DNA of 33,536 nt from CAYPZL01 sp964415045 (lineage in GTDB: Bacteria; Planctomycetota; Phycisphaerae; Sedimentisphaerales; Anaerobacaceae), in the NCBI GenBank assembly GCA_964415045.1, contig CAYPZL010000043.1, positions 1 to 33,536 of the forward strand, in the 5' to 3' direction. Made by a program: the position numbers and the translations under genes. The notes beneath the pieces are model-generated. The model worked only from the letters and a program-made list of their open reading frames with translations, had not been told where the DNA came from and did no database searches. Positions 9,401-17,589 of the stretch are shown piece by piece (the stretch's first letter is position 1; each line of letters begins with the position of its first letter).

Positions 9401-12384
9401 CCTTTGTGGAGCTGGAGTGCCGCGGGCAAGTGCTGCGCGCCTGGTGGACGGACCGCGGCCGAACCCAGGAGACGATTGAGGAGACCGTCACCGAGGACAT
9501 GCGCGGCGGATTCACGCTTCGCGTCACGTACGTGCGCCAGAACCGCGCCTACGTGAACGAGCGAATCGTGGACGTGCCCTGGACGAACAAGGAGCTGACC
9601 ATCCGGTGGGAGCACTTCCGGTCTCTGCTGGAGCCGGGGCAGGAGGAGGTCTGGACGGCGGTGATCACCGGGCCGGACGCCTGGGAGGCCGTCGCCGAGA
9701 TGGTCGCCGGCATGTATGACGCCTCACTGGACCAGTATCTCCCCCACGACTGGATGCACGGCTTCACCGGTTTTCGTCGCGAGTCCGCGCGCCTGTACAG
9801 CCGATTCGAGAACATGACAGTGTCCTTTCAGAGCGTCCTATCAGACTGGAGCGTGGAGTATCTCCCCGCAGCGCTGTCCTATCGCTATTTCCCCACCGAG
9901 ATCATGCCTCCGCTGTACGACTACTTCGGCGGTGGCGACAGTTACTTCAGCGGTGGCGGGGCTGCCCCGCCAGCCCGGCGCGACGGCGCCGGCGAGCCGA
10001 CGCCGGGCGGCGAGGAGGGAGCCAAGGGAGGGGACGTCACTGAGGTCCCCGTGGAGTCGGGTCCGGACCTCGACCAGGTCTCGGCCCGCGAGAACCTCAA
10101 CGAGACCGCGTTCTTCTTCCCGCACCTGTTGTCCGACGGAGCCGGCACGGTCCGGATGGAATTCACGATGCCCGAGGCGTTGACGCAATGGAAGTTCCTG
10201 GGCTTCGCCCACGACAGCGGGATGCGAAGCGGGTACCTGACGGATACGGTCGTTACGGCCAAGGACCTCATGGTCCAGCCCAACCCGCCCCGCTTCGTGC
10301 GCGAGGGCGACGCGATCGAGTTCACCGTCAAGGTCAGCAACCAGTCCGCCGCCCGCCAGACGGGCAAGGTCCGCCTGACGCTGGCCGATGCGCGGACGCT
10401 GGACGGTCGCGATGACGCTCTGGGCAACGACGCTCCCGAGCAAACCTTCGACGTGCCCAGCAAGGAATCGCGGACGTACTCGTGGCGTCTGACCATCCCC
10501 GATGGGTGCGATTTCCTGACGTACACGGCTGTCGGCGCCACCGACCGGCTCAGCGACGGCGAGCAAGGCTACCTGCCCGTGCTGAGCCGCCGGATCTTCG
10601 TTACCGAGTCGCTGCCCTTGCCCATACGCGGGGCGCAGACGAAAGAGTTCGAGTTCACCAAACTGCTCGAGTCGGGCCAGTCATCGACCCTGGTGCACCA
10701 GAGCCTCACCGTGCAGATGGTCTCCCAGCCCGCCTGGTACGCGGTGATGGCGCTGCCCTACCTGATGGAGTATCCGTACGAGTGCAGCGAGCAGATTTTC
10801 AACCGGTTCTACGCCAACACGCTGGCGGCCTATATCGCCAACTCCGATCCGAAGATCCGCTACATCTTCGAGCAATGGAAGGGCACGCCCGCCCTGGACA
10901 GTCCTTTGGAGAAGAACGAAGACCTCAAGGCCGTGGCTCTCGAGGAGACGCCCTGGGTCCGCCAGGCCATCAGCGAATCGCAGGCCCGCCGCAACGTCGG
11001 CATCCTGTTCGATGAAAACCGCCTCAACGATGAGATGTCACGGGCACTGTTCAAGCTCACGCAGATGCAGTTGAGCGACGGCCGGTGGCCCTGGTTCCCG
11101 GGCTTCCGAGGCAGCAACTACATCACGCTGTATATCACCACGGGCTTCGGGCGTTTGCGTCACCTCGGCGTTCGAGACCTCGACGTCACTTGCGCCGTCA
11201 AGGCCCTGGGGGCCCTGGACGAGTGGATGGACGACCGCTACCGCCGGATCCTCCAGCACAGCGATCCAGAGGAGAATCACCTCAGCCCCTCGGTCGCATT
11301 CTACCTCTACGGGCGCAGCTTCTTCCTGGATGACAAACCCATCGCCGCCGAACACCGGGAGGCGATCGATTACTGGCTGGGCCAGGCCCGCCAGTACTGG
11401 CTCTCGCTCTGGCGCCAGTCCCAGGCGCACCTGGCTATCGCCCTCAAGCGCTTCGGCTACCCTGACAGCGCCGATGCGATCATGGCCTCCATCCGCGAAT
11501 TCAGCGTGACCGACGAGGAGCTCGGCATGTTCTGGCGCGACACCGAGCGCAGTTGGTGGTGGTATCGCGCGCCGATCGAGACGCAGGCCATGATGATCGA
11601 GGCGTTCGACGAGGTGTGCAGCGACGCCCAGGCGGTCGAGGACTGCCAGGTCTGGCTGCTCAAGCAGAAACAGACCCAGGACTGGAAGACAACCAAGGCC
11701 ACGGCCGACGCCGTTTACGGGTTGCTCCTGCGCGGCATGAACCTGCTGGCCTCCGACGCGCTGGTCGAGGTGGCGTTGGGAGGCGTTTGGATCGAGCCCG
11801 ACCAGGTCGAGGCGGGCACCGGGTTCTACGAAGAGCGCTTCGTCCGCGGCGAGATCGACCCGGCCATGGGCCAGATCACGGTCCGCAAGGTCGACGAGGG
11901 CGTCAGTTGGGGCAGCGTGCACTGGCAGTACCTGGAAGACATGAGCAAGGTCACGCCCTACGAAGGCACGCCGCTGCAACTGCGAAAGGACCTGTATATC
12001 AAGGAGACGACCGACCAGGGCCAGGTCCTGTACCCGGTGGACGGCCCGTTGGCCGTCGGCGACGAGCTGGTCGTGCGCATCGAGCTGCGGGTGGACCGCG
12101 ACATGGAATACGTGCACATGAAGGACCAGCGCGGCAGCGGCACCGAGCCGGTCAACGTCCTGAGCCGCTACCGCTACCAGGACGGGCTCGGCTACTACGA
12201 GAGCACGCGCGACACCGCCACGCATTTCTTCATGGACTACCTGCCCAAGGGCACGTACGTCTTCGAGTACAGCACGCGCGTCCAGCACAAAGGCCAATAC
12301 CAGACGGGCATCGCCAGCATCCAGTGCATGTACGCACCCGAATTCAACAGCCATTCGGAGAGCTTCGACCTCGACGTCCGGTAG
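6493..12384 (+). CDS. Bacterial alpha-2-macroglobulin with intact thioester motif
   Basis: 1963 residues. ATG 6493 is chosen over an upstream TTG because AGGAG (6479-6483) fits it and a signal peptide begins there. The signal has no lipobox cysteine, so the protein is probably secreted or periplasmic rather than a lipoprotein like E. coli YfhM. An N-terminal helical region of about 350 residues is followed by macroglobulin domains, including a carboxypeptidase-regulatory-like domain at about 486-540 and the MG2 hallmark TDRSLYRPGQTIRYKG at about 580-597. A Gly/Pro-rich segment (about 1150-1195, SYFSGGGAAPPARR) resembles a bait region. NETAFFFPHLLSDGAG at about 1203 opens the C-terminal part. 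The thioester motif YPYECSEQ is complete (C1431 to Q1434), followed by the alpha-helical thioester-ester domain. Family role: covalent trapping of attacking proteases. The frequent partner gene, penicillin-binding protein 1C, is absent here; the next gene is a PAP2 phosphatase. Confidence 0.93.
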   Translation: MRRTLILTTVLIGIIASVSVAGPRDDLWAQVDDAIKRGLPQTAISILDQIIPGALQDQAHAEATRAICLKISLEGQIQGGKSEEMIVRLEAEMVETPEAMKPVMEAILAHWYWRYFQQNRWRFLDRTATAEPPGEDITTWDLPRILAEIDEHFTLALAADEELKAIPIAEWDDLLEKGSVPDSYRPTLYDFLAFEALSFYGSGEQAGALPQDTFEIMADTPIFAPVGEFLQWDPQTADTGSAKLKAIRLYQALLAFHQNDSDESAFIDADLHRLTFGYNQALGPEKADLYVAALERFVNQWADHQIAARAIHEWARVVYSQGDYVQAHALAGQGWETYPGSIGAALCYNLIQKIEGRSAWIRTERVWNKPMPEIVVTYRNVTRVFFRAVPLPVEEAIQPHWQYVNSSELDTLLAIEPARQWSAELPATEDYRSRNEVLSAPEGLESGFYFIIASHDRSFARDENKVSVAPIWVSNLALVVRQLSQEGEVEGFVLNARSGAPLANAKVTRWLYEYSPRRYDLTDETRTDENGLFRFSCVNEERDSFVIVAEREGQTLASKNTYSTYPARDDPSPSRRTVFFTDRSLYRPGQTIRYKGICIHTDTLADDYRTMGRVRLTVVFRDVNGQEIERRQHQCNDYGAFNGSFTAPRDRLMGRMSLSVDGEPSGYTSFNVEEYKRPKFLVELDPPDEAPRLNTEVIVPGKATAYTGAAIGGAQVEWRVVRQVRFPIWCWWARWSYPTSEAQAIAHGSAVTEADGTFSIPFTAKPDPAIAEEDEPVFEFVVHADVTDTTGETRSDERYVRAGYTALQATIQAAAWQTPDSPVELTVQTSSLDGEPEPASGAVRVYALRQPERVVRPRILSDTYYDEPDAADPETWELGELIGEHPFQTDALGQTVLPVALEAGIYRAMLETQDRFGKPVTARRTIKVVDPAAEHFNVRLANHFAAPKWSLEPGESFLALWGTGYEEGRAFVELECRGQVLRAWWTDRGRTQETIEETVTEDMRGGFTLRVTYVRQNRAYVNERIVDVPWTNKELTIRWEHFRSLLEPGQEEVWTAVITGPDAWEAVAEMVAGMYDASLDQYLPHDWMHGFTGFRRESARLYSRFENMTVSFQSVLSDWSVEYLPAALSYRYFPTEIMPPLYDYFGGGDSYFSGGGAAPPARRDGAGEPTPGGEEGAKGGDVTEVPVESGPDLDQVSARENLNETAFFFPHLLSDGAGTVRMEFTMPEALTQWKFLGFAHDSGMRSGYLTDTVVTAKDLMVQPNPPRFVREGDAIEFTVKVSNQSAARQTGKVRLTLADARTLDGRDDALGNDAPEQTFDVPSKESRTYSWRLTIPDGCDFLTYTAVGATDRLSDGEQGYLPVLSRRIFVTESLPLPIRGAQTKEFEFTKLLESGQSSTLVHQSLTVQMVSQPAWYAVMALPYLMEYPYECSEQIFNRFYANTLAAYIANSDPKIRYIFEQWKGTPALDSPLEKNEDLKAVALEETPWVRQAISESQARRNVGILFDENRLNDEMSRALFKLTQMQLSDGRWPWFPGFRGSNYITLYITTGFGRLRHLGVRDLDVTCAVKALGALDEWMDDRYRRILQHSDPEENHLSPSVAFYLYGRSFFLDDKPIAAEHREAIDYWLGQARQYWLSLWRQSQAHLAIALKRFGYPDSADAIMASIREFSVTDEELGMFWRDTERSWWWYRAPIETQAMMIEAFDEVCSDAQAVEDCQVWLLKQKQTQDWKTTKATADAVYGLLLRGMNLLASDALVEVALGGVWIEPDQVEAGTGFYEERFVRGEIDPAMGQITVRKVDEGVSWGSVHWQYLEDMSKVTPYEGTPLQLRKDLYIKETTDQGQVLYPVDGPLAVGDELVVRIELRVDRDMEYVHMKDQRGSGTEPVNVLSRYRYQDGLGYYESTRDTATHFFMDYLPKGTYVFEYSTRVQHKGQYQTGIASIQCMYAPEFNSHSESFDLDVR

Positions 12385-12490
12385 GCTGCGCAGGCTTGTC
12401 TGTGCAATCTTCCCGGCATCATTGTTTTGGACCCTGGTCAGGTACGGGTGCCTGGGTCAAATCCGAAGGACTCCTTCACTGGTCCTGCTG

Positions 12491-12518
12491 TTGGAACTGC
12501 CTTGCGTGCGACTATAGC
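12491..12518 (+). promoter_or_regulatory. Weak sigma-70-like promoter before the PAP2 gene
   Basis: TTGGAA, a 16-base spacer, then TATAGC in the 270-base gap after the macroglobulin gene. Both hexamers match 4/6. Nothing else coding-like is visible in 12385-12650. Confidence 0.25.
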
Positions 12519-12659
12519 ATGCCGGCCCGGTTCCGGTCATCACCGAATCCGGGAGAGCCGCCCTCCGTTTCCAGGCTCACACGGTCCCCATTTTGCCAAA
12601 TCAGGGCCTCCGATACAACGCACCCTCCGCCACAGCCCCCTTGCACGAGGGAGCGCTTC

Positions 12660-12680
12660 ATGGTACCACACGCCCTATGA
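12660..12680 (+). CDS. 6-codon mini-ORF overlapping the PAP2 start
   Basis: GAGGGAG (12647-12653) sits 6 bases before ATG 12660, which opens a frame encoding MVPHAL and then TGA. That TGA overlaps the ATG of the PAP2 gene in an ATGA arrangement. The PAP2 start itself has no good Shine-Dalgarno, so ribosomes may load on the mini-ORF and reinitiate. This is a translation-coupling hypothesis; the peptide itself need not matter. Confidence 0.35.
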   Translation: MVPHAL

Positions 12681-13423
12681 AGCCCGGGATCGCGCACAAC
12701 CTGACAGGCAAACCGCTACGCACATGGAACTGGCTGCGGCAGAACGTGGATTTGCTCATGCTGATCGCGTTGGCGTTGATCGCGGTCGGAACCTGGCTGC
12801 TGGTCGAACTGGCGGACGAGGTGCTCGAGGGTGACACGCAGGCGTACGATGAATGGGTGCTGCGCCGGCTCCGCTCCCCGGACGATCCCGCCGACCCGAT
12901 CGGCCCCGCCTGGTTCGACGCCCTCTGGCGTGACGTGACCGCTTTGGGCAGCGCCTCGGTGCTGGTGCTGGTCACCCTGGCCGGAGCCGGCTACCTGCTC
13001 ATGGGCAGACGCTATCGCATGCTGGCTCTTTTGCTCGTGGTCACGCTCGGCGGCCTGACTATTTCCGTCTCCATGAAAGCCCTGTTCGCCCGGCCGCGCC
13101 CCGAGTTCATTTCGAGCATGGAGCACGTCGTCTCGCCCAGCTTCCCCAGCGGGCACTCCATGCTCTCGGCGGTGGTGTATCTGACCCTCGGCGCCCTCCT
13201 GGCGCGCACGAGCAACCGGTGGCGCTACAAGATCTACTTTCTCACGATGGCGCTGCTCCTGACGTTGCTGGTGGGAATCAGCCGGGTCTACTTAGGCGTC
13301 CATTATCCCACCGACGTGCTGGCCGGCTGGAGCGCAGGGTTGATCTGGGCCCTGACCTGCTGGCTCATCGCCTACTTCCTCCAGAGACGAGGCAACATCG
13401 AACCGCCCCAGGCCGTCGGTTAA
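12677..13423 (+). CDS. PAP2-family membrane phosphatase
   Basis: 248 residues with about five to six hydrophobic membrane segments. The three phosphatase signatures are complete: KALFARPRP (K134, R141), PSGHS (157-161, H160) and SRVYLGVHYPTD (R203, H209, D213). The family hydrolyses lipid-linked phosphates such as phosphatidic acid, phosphatidylglycerophosphate or undecaprenyl pyrophosphate on the outer face of the membrane. Substrate cannot be assigned here; undecaprenyl-pyrophosphate recycling is one option. The start at 12677 overlaps the upstream mini-ORF. An alternative TTG at 12593 would add 28 unlikely residues. It converges with the minus-strand gene ending at 13476, leaving a 52-base gap with no clear terminator. 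Confidence 0.9.
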   Translation: MKPGIAHNLTGKPLRTWNWLRQNVDLLMLIALALIAVGTWLLVELADEVLEGDTQAYDEWVLRRLRSPDDPADPIGPAWFDALWRDVTALGSASVLVLVTLAGAGYLLMGRRYRMLALLLVVTLGGLTISVSMKALFARPRPEFISSMEHVVSPSFPSGHSMLSAVVYLTLGALLARTSNRWRYKIYFLTMALLLTLLVGISRVYLGVHYPTDVLAGWSAGLIWALTCWLIAYFLQRRGNIEPPQAVG

Positions 13424-13475
13424 TCCGCGCCCGCCTCTCGTTCTTGCATGAAGCCGTGGACGCCGGTCCGTTCCC

Positions 13476-14915
13476 TCACATACCCTCGCGCGCGGTCTTG
13501 AAGCCAAAGGCGTACAGGTCGGCGTCGCGGAGGGCCAGACGCAGGCGGACCGGCTTTCCGGCCAGGCGTCCGACGTCGGCACCGCCCTGCCACTTTACGA
13601 GACGCTCGATGCTGTCGCCGTAGATCTCCGCACAATCGGAGAACGCGAAGCCGTCGAGGGCTTGGCCTTCGGCATTTTCGATCTGCACGCGCAGGCCGCC
13701 GGCGGCCGATGTCGCGACGTTGACGAGCAACCGTTCGCCCTCGAACACCAGCGGCTTCGTGAGAACCTCGCCGCCGCTGAGCGAGGCGTGCAGCGAGACG
13801 AAGCCGTCGATCCGGCACGTATACCGGCGAATCTTCACGCCCCGGCCCTGGTAGTAATATCGCTCGTTGGTGTACAGCGACAGCTCCGTCCCGGCGCCGG
13901 GCAACGCCGACGCGGTCTCCACGAGGCCCCACCAGATGTAGTTGCTGCGGTTGTGCCATTTCTCGGGGATCGGCCCGGGCCGCAGGAACGCCTCGGCCCA
14001 ACGATGAAACGACCGCCCGTCCCGGCTGGTCATGAAGAGGCCCTCGGTCAGCGAGCCGCGGTCGGGGATGTAGCGCGTGGGGAAGCCGACCAGCAGATGC
14101 GGCGCGCGATAGTACGGCATGATTTGGTTCGTGTACAAATGCTCCTTCGGCGCGCCGGGGAACGTCAGCCACTCGGGTTCGCTCCAGCGCAGGAAGTCCT
14201 TCGACGTCGAGACCTTGATGTCGCGCCGGCCCTCGCGAAAATCCCGGAAGTAGCACCGATACTCCCGTCGCACGGAGTCCCAGAAGGCGAGATTCTGCGA
14301 ATCGAACGCGCCGTCGGTGATGATCGGCTCGTCGGCGAGCGGCCGCCAGCGCAGACCGTCGGCCGACGCAAACGCGTAGAGCGTCCTGCCGCCGTTGCCC
14401 GGTCCCCTGCCAACGGCCTTGTAGCGCGCCTCCGGCGGACATTTCGGATTCGCATCCTTGAACGGCGTGAAATTGTGCGAGCCGATGCCCTGCCAGATGA
14501 CGTTGTTCTTCTTGGAGCCGCCGAACTCGACCAATCCTAATTCGGGGCGCTTCCAGCGAATCCCGTCGGCACTCTCGGCGTAACAGACGAGCTCCGGATG
14601 CAGGGCCTTCTTCCTGTCCATGTCGAAGTCCGAGCCCCGGTAGTACATGCGATAGAGCGGCCCGTCGCGAAAGATAGTATGGTAGCCGCAGGTGTTGCCC
14701 TCCCACGGCTTGTCTAAAACCATCACCACCTCGCGCGGCGCCGGAGCGTGCAGCCGCAGTTCCACGCCCCCCTCCAACCGCTCGATCAGATAGTCATCGA
14801 CGAACAGCTCCCACCGCCCGCCGAGCTCGACCGGCTCCTGCGGAACGGCACGAACCGCCGGAAAGAGAATCCCCGCGACGAAAAGAATCAGAAAATGGCT
14901 CAAATGCTTATCCAC
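13476..14915 (-). CDS. Secreted five-bladed propeller glycosidase-like protein
   Basis: 479 residues from a GTG start at 14915, chosen because a perfect GGAGGT (14922-14927, minus strand) lies 6 bases upstream and a signal peptide follows (HFLILFVAGILFPAVRA). A longer frame to 15005 has no such support. The mature part begins LGGRWELFVDDYLIERLEG and contains repeated propeller-blade signatures (YHTIFRDGPLYRMYYRGSDF, NLAFWDSVRREYRCYFRDF, SKDFLRWSEPEWL) like the GH32/GH43 clan. A C-terminal beta-sandwich follows (GGEVLTKPLVFEGERLLVN, LAGKPVRLRLALRDADLYAF). This architecture is common and mostly uncharacterised in Planctomycetota and Verrucomicrobiota. The exact substrate and catalytic acids are not assigned. 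It stands alone and is divergent from the GLUG gene. Confidence 0.8.
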   Translation of the reverse strand: MDKHLSHFLILFVAGILFPAVRAVPQEPVELGGRWELFVDDYLIERLEGGVELRLHAPAPREVVMVLDKPWEGNTCGYHTIFRDGPLYRMYYRGSDFDMDRKKALHPELVCYAESADGIRWKRPELGLVEFGGSKKNNVIWQGIGSHNFTPFKDANPKCPPEARYKAVGRGPGNGGRTLYAFASADGLRWRPLADEPIITDGAFDSQNLAFWDSVRREYRCYFRDFREGRRDIKVSTSKDFLRWSEPEWLTFPGAPKEHLYTNQIMPYYRAPHLLVGFPTRYIPDRGSLTEGLFMTSRDGRSFHRWAEAFLRPGPIPEKWHNRSNYIWWGLVETASALPGAGTELSLYTNERYYYQGRGVKIRRYTCRIDGFVSLHASLSGGEVLTKPLVFEGERLLVNVATSAAGGLRVQIENAEGQALDGFAFSDCAEIYGDSIERLVKWQGGADVGRLAGKPVRLRLALRDADLYAFGFKTAREGM

Positions 14916-15116
14916 GATTCTACCTCCAACGTGCAACTCCAGAACGTCGGCAGCCCGGACGCGACACCGCCCGGTGATTGTCTCGCATGGCAACGGACAC
15001 GACAAGAAAATTCGAGCGTCAAGCGCATGTCTGTACCGCCAAGTCGCAACAACTGGACATTTTTCCAGATAATTTCACCGAACGTCGATAAGCCGTTGCG
15101 AAAAATACAGTTATGC

Positions 15117-15189
15117 CTCTCGCAAAGACGCAGAGATCGCCAAGTTTTAAGCGCGTTTCTCTTAGCGCTCTTGGCGTTCTTGGCGAGAG
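15117..15189. repeat. Imperfect palindromic intergenic repeat
   Basis: The left arm begins CTCTCGCAAAGACGCAGAG and the right arm ends CTTGGCGTTCTTGGCGAGAG, approximately its reverse complement. The element of about 73 bases sits between the divergent genes at 14915 and 15351. The CGCAAAG-C-CAGAG wording recurs at the 3' end of the HNH gene (about 27904-27920), so it may be a dispersed family in this genome. Nothing coding-like is seen in the rest of 14916-15210. Confidence 0.6.
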
Positions 15190-15210
15190 TCCTTTCGGTT
15201 CCGGCCGAAC

Positions 15211-15240
15211 TTGACAAAATTGGCGTCGATCGGATATACT
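15211..15240 (+). promoter_or_regulatory. Strong sigma-70-type promoter for the GLUG gene
   Basis: TTGACA (perfect -35), an 18-base spacer, then TATACT (5/6). This predicts transcription from about 15247 and a leader of about 105 bases before the ATG at 15351. It is the best-matching promoter seen in the window. Confidence 0.6.
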
Positions 15241-15350
15241 TGATGTTTGCAAGGTGAGGCGCCGATAGACTGCGGGCGGTGTCCTCGTACGGGTGTTTGA
15301 GTGCCGGATGAAGCACTCCTTTCGCGACCTGAAAAGCGGAGAGACAAGAC

Positions 15351-17162
15351 ATGAAAACGGCGAGGAACTTCCAGACCCGACGGACAATCCCCTTCCTGAT
15401 AGCCCTCTTCCTTTTGGGTCTCCCTACCCACGCCCAATACGGCGGCGGAACCGGCGAGCCCAACGATCCGTATCTGATTTACACGGTCGACGATCTCACC
15501 GCCATCGGCGCCGAGCCCAACGACTGGGACAAGCACTTCAAGCTCATGGCCGATATCGACCTCGACCCCAACCTGCCCGGCGGGCGCGTGTTTACCCAGG
15601 CCGTGATTCATACCCGCGCGATGATCCTATCGGATTTCGGCGGAACGATTATCCTATCGGGTTTCGAAGGCGACTTCGACGGAAACGACTGCACGATCAG
15701 CAATTTGACCATTCGCGCTGAGGACCAGGAGCGTGTCGGTCTCTTCAGCGGTATCGGTACCGAGGGGCGAGTTCACCATCTGGTTCTGGACGACATAGAC
15801 ATCGTGGCATGGCGCTATGCGGGCGGACTGGCAGCGGTCAATTCGGGCCAGATCAGCAACTGTCGCGTCAAGGGCAGGCTAAGTGGTTACGATTTTCTCG
15901 GCGGCCTGGTGGGAGTCAACCGCGGCACGATCGTCGACAGCGGCGCGGCCGTGAACGTGCGCTGCGACGGAAGGTATCCCGGCGACGTGGGCGGCCTCGT
16001 CGGATGGCACCAAGACGGCCGCATCGCCCGCTGCTGCGCAACCGGCGCCGTGAGCGCCGGGGACACCGGAGCATGGCTTGGGGGACTGGTGGGCCACACC
16101 GGGTACATTCACCTCTGTTGTCCGCCAAGTGTTACAGACAGCTACGCCACCGGCCCCGTTACGGCGGGCGCCGAAAGCTGTAGCTTGGGCGGCCTGGTCG
16201 GCTATGACAGGTACGGCAGCTTTGCGCGCTGCTACGCCAGCGGCAAAGTAACGGGCGGCGAGGGTTCCGCCGAACTCGGCGGGCTTGTGGGTTGGGGCTC
16301 CTCACAGAGCTACACAACGGCCTGCTTCTGGGACGCCGAAACCAGCAGACAAACAACGAGTGCCCACGGAGAGGCCAGGACCACCGCTGAGATGCAAACC
16401 ATAGAGACGTTTCTCGACGCCGGGTGGGACTTTGTGGACGAAACGGAGAACGGCTCCAATGACGTCTGGACCATGCCGGAGGGAGACTATCCCCGGCTGG
16501 CGTGGGAATTGCTCGTCGCCGACGACGTTGCCATCGAGGTCGATAACGTTGTGCTCGTTGTCGATGACTTCGAGTGCTACACGAATGACCGGCCGGACGC
16601 GGTGTACGTGACCTGGATCGATGGCGTTGGCCTTGCCAACCCCGAGCCTGGCCATCCGGGCACCAAAACCGGCGCCGTGGTTGGACACGGTTGGTCTGGA
16701 TCGACGGAAGGAGAAATCGTACACACCGGCGATCAGTCCATGCCCTTCTACTACGAAAACAGGTTTGAGCCCTATTATTCGGAGGCCGAGCGAACCTTCA
16801 CGACGCCGCGCTATTGGAGTGGGGGCAGCGTGGAGACGCCGCAGGATTGGACGGTTGACGGTGCGGACGCTTTGACGTTGTACTTCTGCGGAGAGAGGAA
16901 CAACGATGCGGACCGTCTGTACGTCACGATTATCGACAGCGCCGGCGGCAGCGCGACGGTTATCCATCCGGACGTCGATGCGGTGCGGGTCACCAGGTGG
17001 CAGAAGTGGCGCATCGCCCTGGACGACTTGCGCGCCGCAGGCGTGGACGTGACGGCAGTCCTCAAGATGATCATCGGCCTCGGCAACCGCGACAACCCCC
17101 AACCCGGCGGGTCCGGCCTGATCTACATCGACGACATCCAGGTAACCCGACGCGGGCCATAG
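15351..17162 (+). CDS. Secreted GLUG-repeat protein
   Basis: 603 residues. GGAGA lies 8-10 bases before ATG 15351 and a signal peptide ends near THAQ. The mature start GGGTGEPNDPYLIYTVDDL is the usual opening of GLUG-type surface proteins. Repeats of the form GGLVG...G.I..C.A.G are visible across about residues 140-330 (GGLVGVNRGTIVDSGAAV, GGLVGWHQDGRIARCCATG, GGLVGYDRYGSFARCYASG, GGLVGWGSS) and predict a right-handed beta-helix or adhesin-like stalk. A linker with WDFVDE and YPRLAW closes it. The C-terminal part (about 400-600, DDFECYTNDRP to GLIYIDDIQVTRR) is a beta-sandwich of the type found at the end of many Phycisphaerae secreted proteins. Function is unknown: adhesion or substrate binding is likely, and no catalytic residues are seen. 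Confidence 0.85.
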   Translation: MKTARNFQTRRTIPFLIALFLLGLPTHAQYGGGTGEPNDPYLIYTVDDLTAIGAEPNDWDKHFKLMADIDLDPNLPGGRVFTQAVIHTRAMILSDFGGTIILSGFEGDFDGNDCTISNLTIRAEDQERVGLFSGIGTEGRVHHLVLDDIDIVAWRYAGGLAAVNSGQISNCRVKGRLSGYDFLGGLVGVNRGTIVDSGAAVNVRCDGRYPGDVGGLVGWHQDGRIARCCATGAVSAGDTGAWLGGLVGHTGYIHLCCPPSVTDSYATGPVTAGAESCSLGGLVGYDRYGSFARCYASGKVTGGEGSAELGGLVGWGSSQSYTTACFWDAETSRQTTSAHGEARTTAEMQTIETFLDAGWDFVDETENGSNDVWTMPEGDYPRLAWELLVADDVAIEVDNVVLVVDDFECYTNDRPDAVYVTWIDGVGLANPEPGHPGTKTGAVVGHGWSGSTEGEIVHTGDQSMPFYYENRFEPYYSEAERTFTTPRYWSGGSVETPQDWTVDGADALTLYFCGERNNDADRLYVTIIDSAGGSATVIHPDVDAVRVTRWQKWRIALDDLRAAGVDVTAVLKMIIGLGNRDNPQPGGSGLIYIDDIQVTRRGP

Positions 17163-17201
17163 ACACTCCGTCGAATCTCAAAGACACATATGAGAGAGGA
17201 T

Positions 17202-17219
17202 GGTGGGGCAAGCCCCACC
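17202..17219. repeat. Perfect 8-bp palindromic hairpin
   Basis: GGTGGGGC-AA-GCCCCACC directly downstream of the GLUG gene. This wording recurs in intergenic spaces of many Planctomycete genomes (from memory, not searched). It may be a dispersed repeat or an mRNA-stabilising 3' structure. Confidence 0.6.
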
Positions 17220-17247
17220 CTACCGGCACTGGCGTAAAGCCAAGGGT

Positions 17248-17266
17248 CCGCCGACGGCATCGGCGG
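17248..17266 (+). terminator. Candidate terminator after the GLUG gene
   Basis: CCGCCGA-CGGCA-TCGGCGG, a 7-bp stem with a 5-base loop, followed by TCTTT. The T-tract is short, so termination strength is uncertain. Confidence 0.4.
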
Positions 17267-17316
17267 TCTTTGCCTGCTGTCGATCCCAAAGTATCCGAAA
17301 ACCGGATGAGCCACAA

Positions 17317-17350
17317 AACCAGGCCCGGCGGCGTGCCGCCAGGCCTGGTT
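17317..17350. repeat. Long GC-rich hairpin
   Basis: Outer arms AACCAGGCC and GGCCTGGTT (9 bp) and inner arms GGCGGC and GCCGCC are separated by one C-A mismatch, with a very tight loop. There is no T-run. This is the second hairpin in the cluster between the GLUG and DUF1080 genes. Confidence 0.6.
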
Positions 17351-17397
17351 CCTATCCTCTGCGAGTTACGCGAATTGCGATTACCCTCTGCGGGGTC

Positions 17398-17524
17398 TGT
17401 CATCCTGAACGAAGCGCAGCGCAGTGAAAAATCCGGGCTGAGCACGGAAGAAGTTCCCCATTCTCAGGGCGGATTCTTCACCTGCGGCTCAGAGCCTGCC
17501 TTGAGAACGAACGAAAGGATGACA
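17398..17524. repeat. REP-like element with TGTCATCCT inverted ends
   Basis: TGTCATCCT (17398-17406) and AGGATGACA (17516-17524) bracket 127 bases that contain GAACGAAGCGCAGCG near one end and GAACGAACGAAAGG near the other. It resembles the widespread GTCATCCTGA...GAAGCG intergenic repeat family of bacterial genomes. It contains no gene. Confidence 0.55.
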
Positions 17525-17589
17525 CAGTCCTGTCGTGCGAGAATTCCTCCTGATCCGCGTTCGCGGCATGCGCATCGGCGCGTTTCGCG

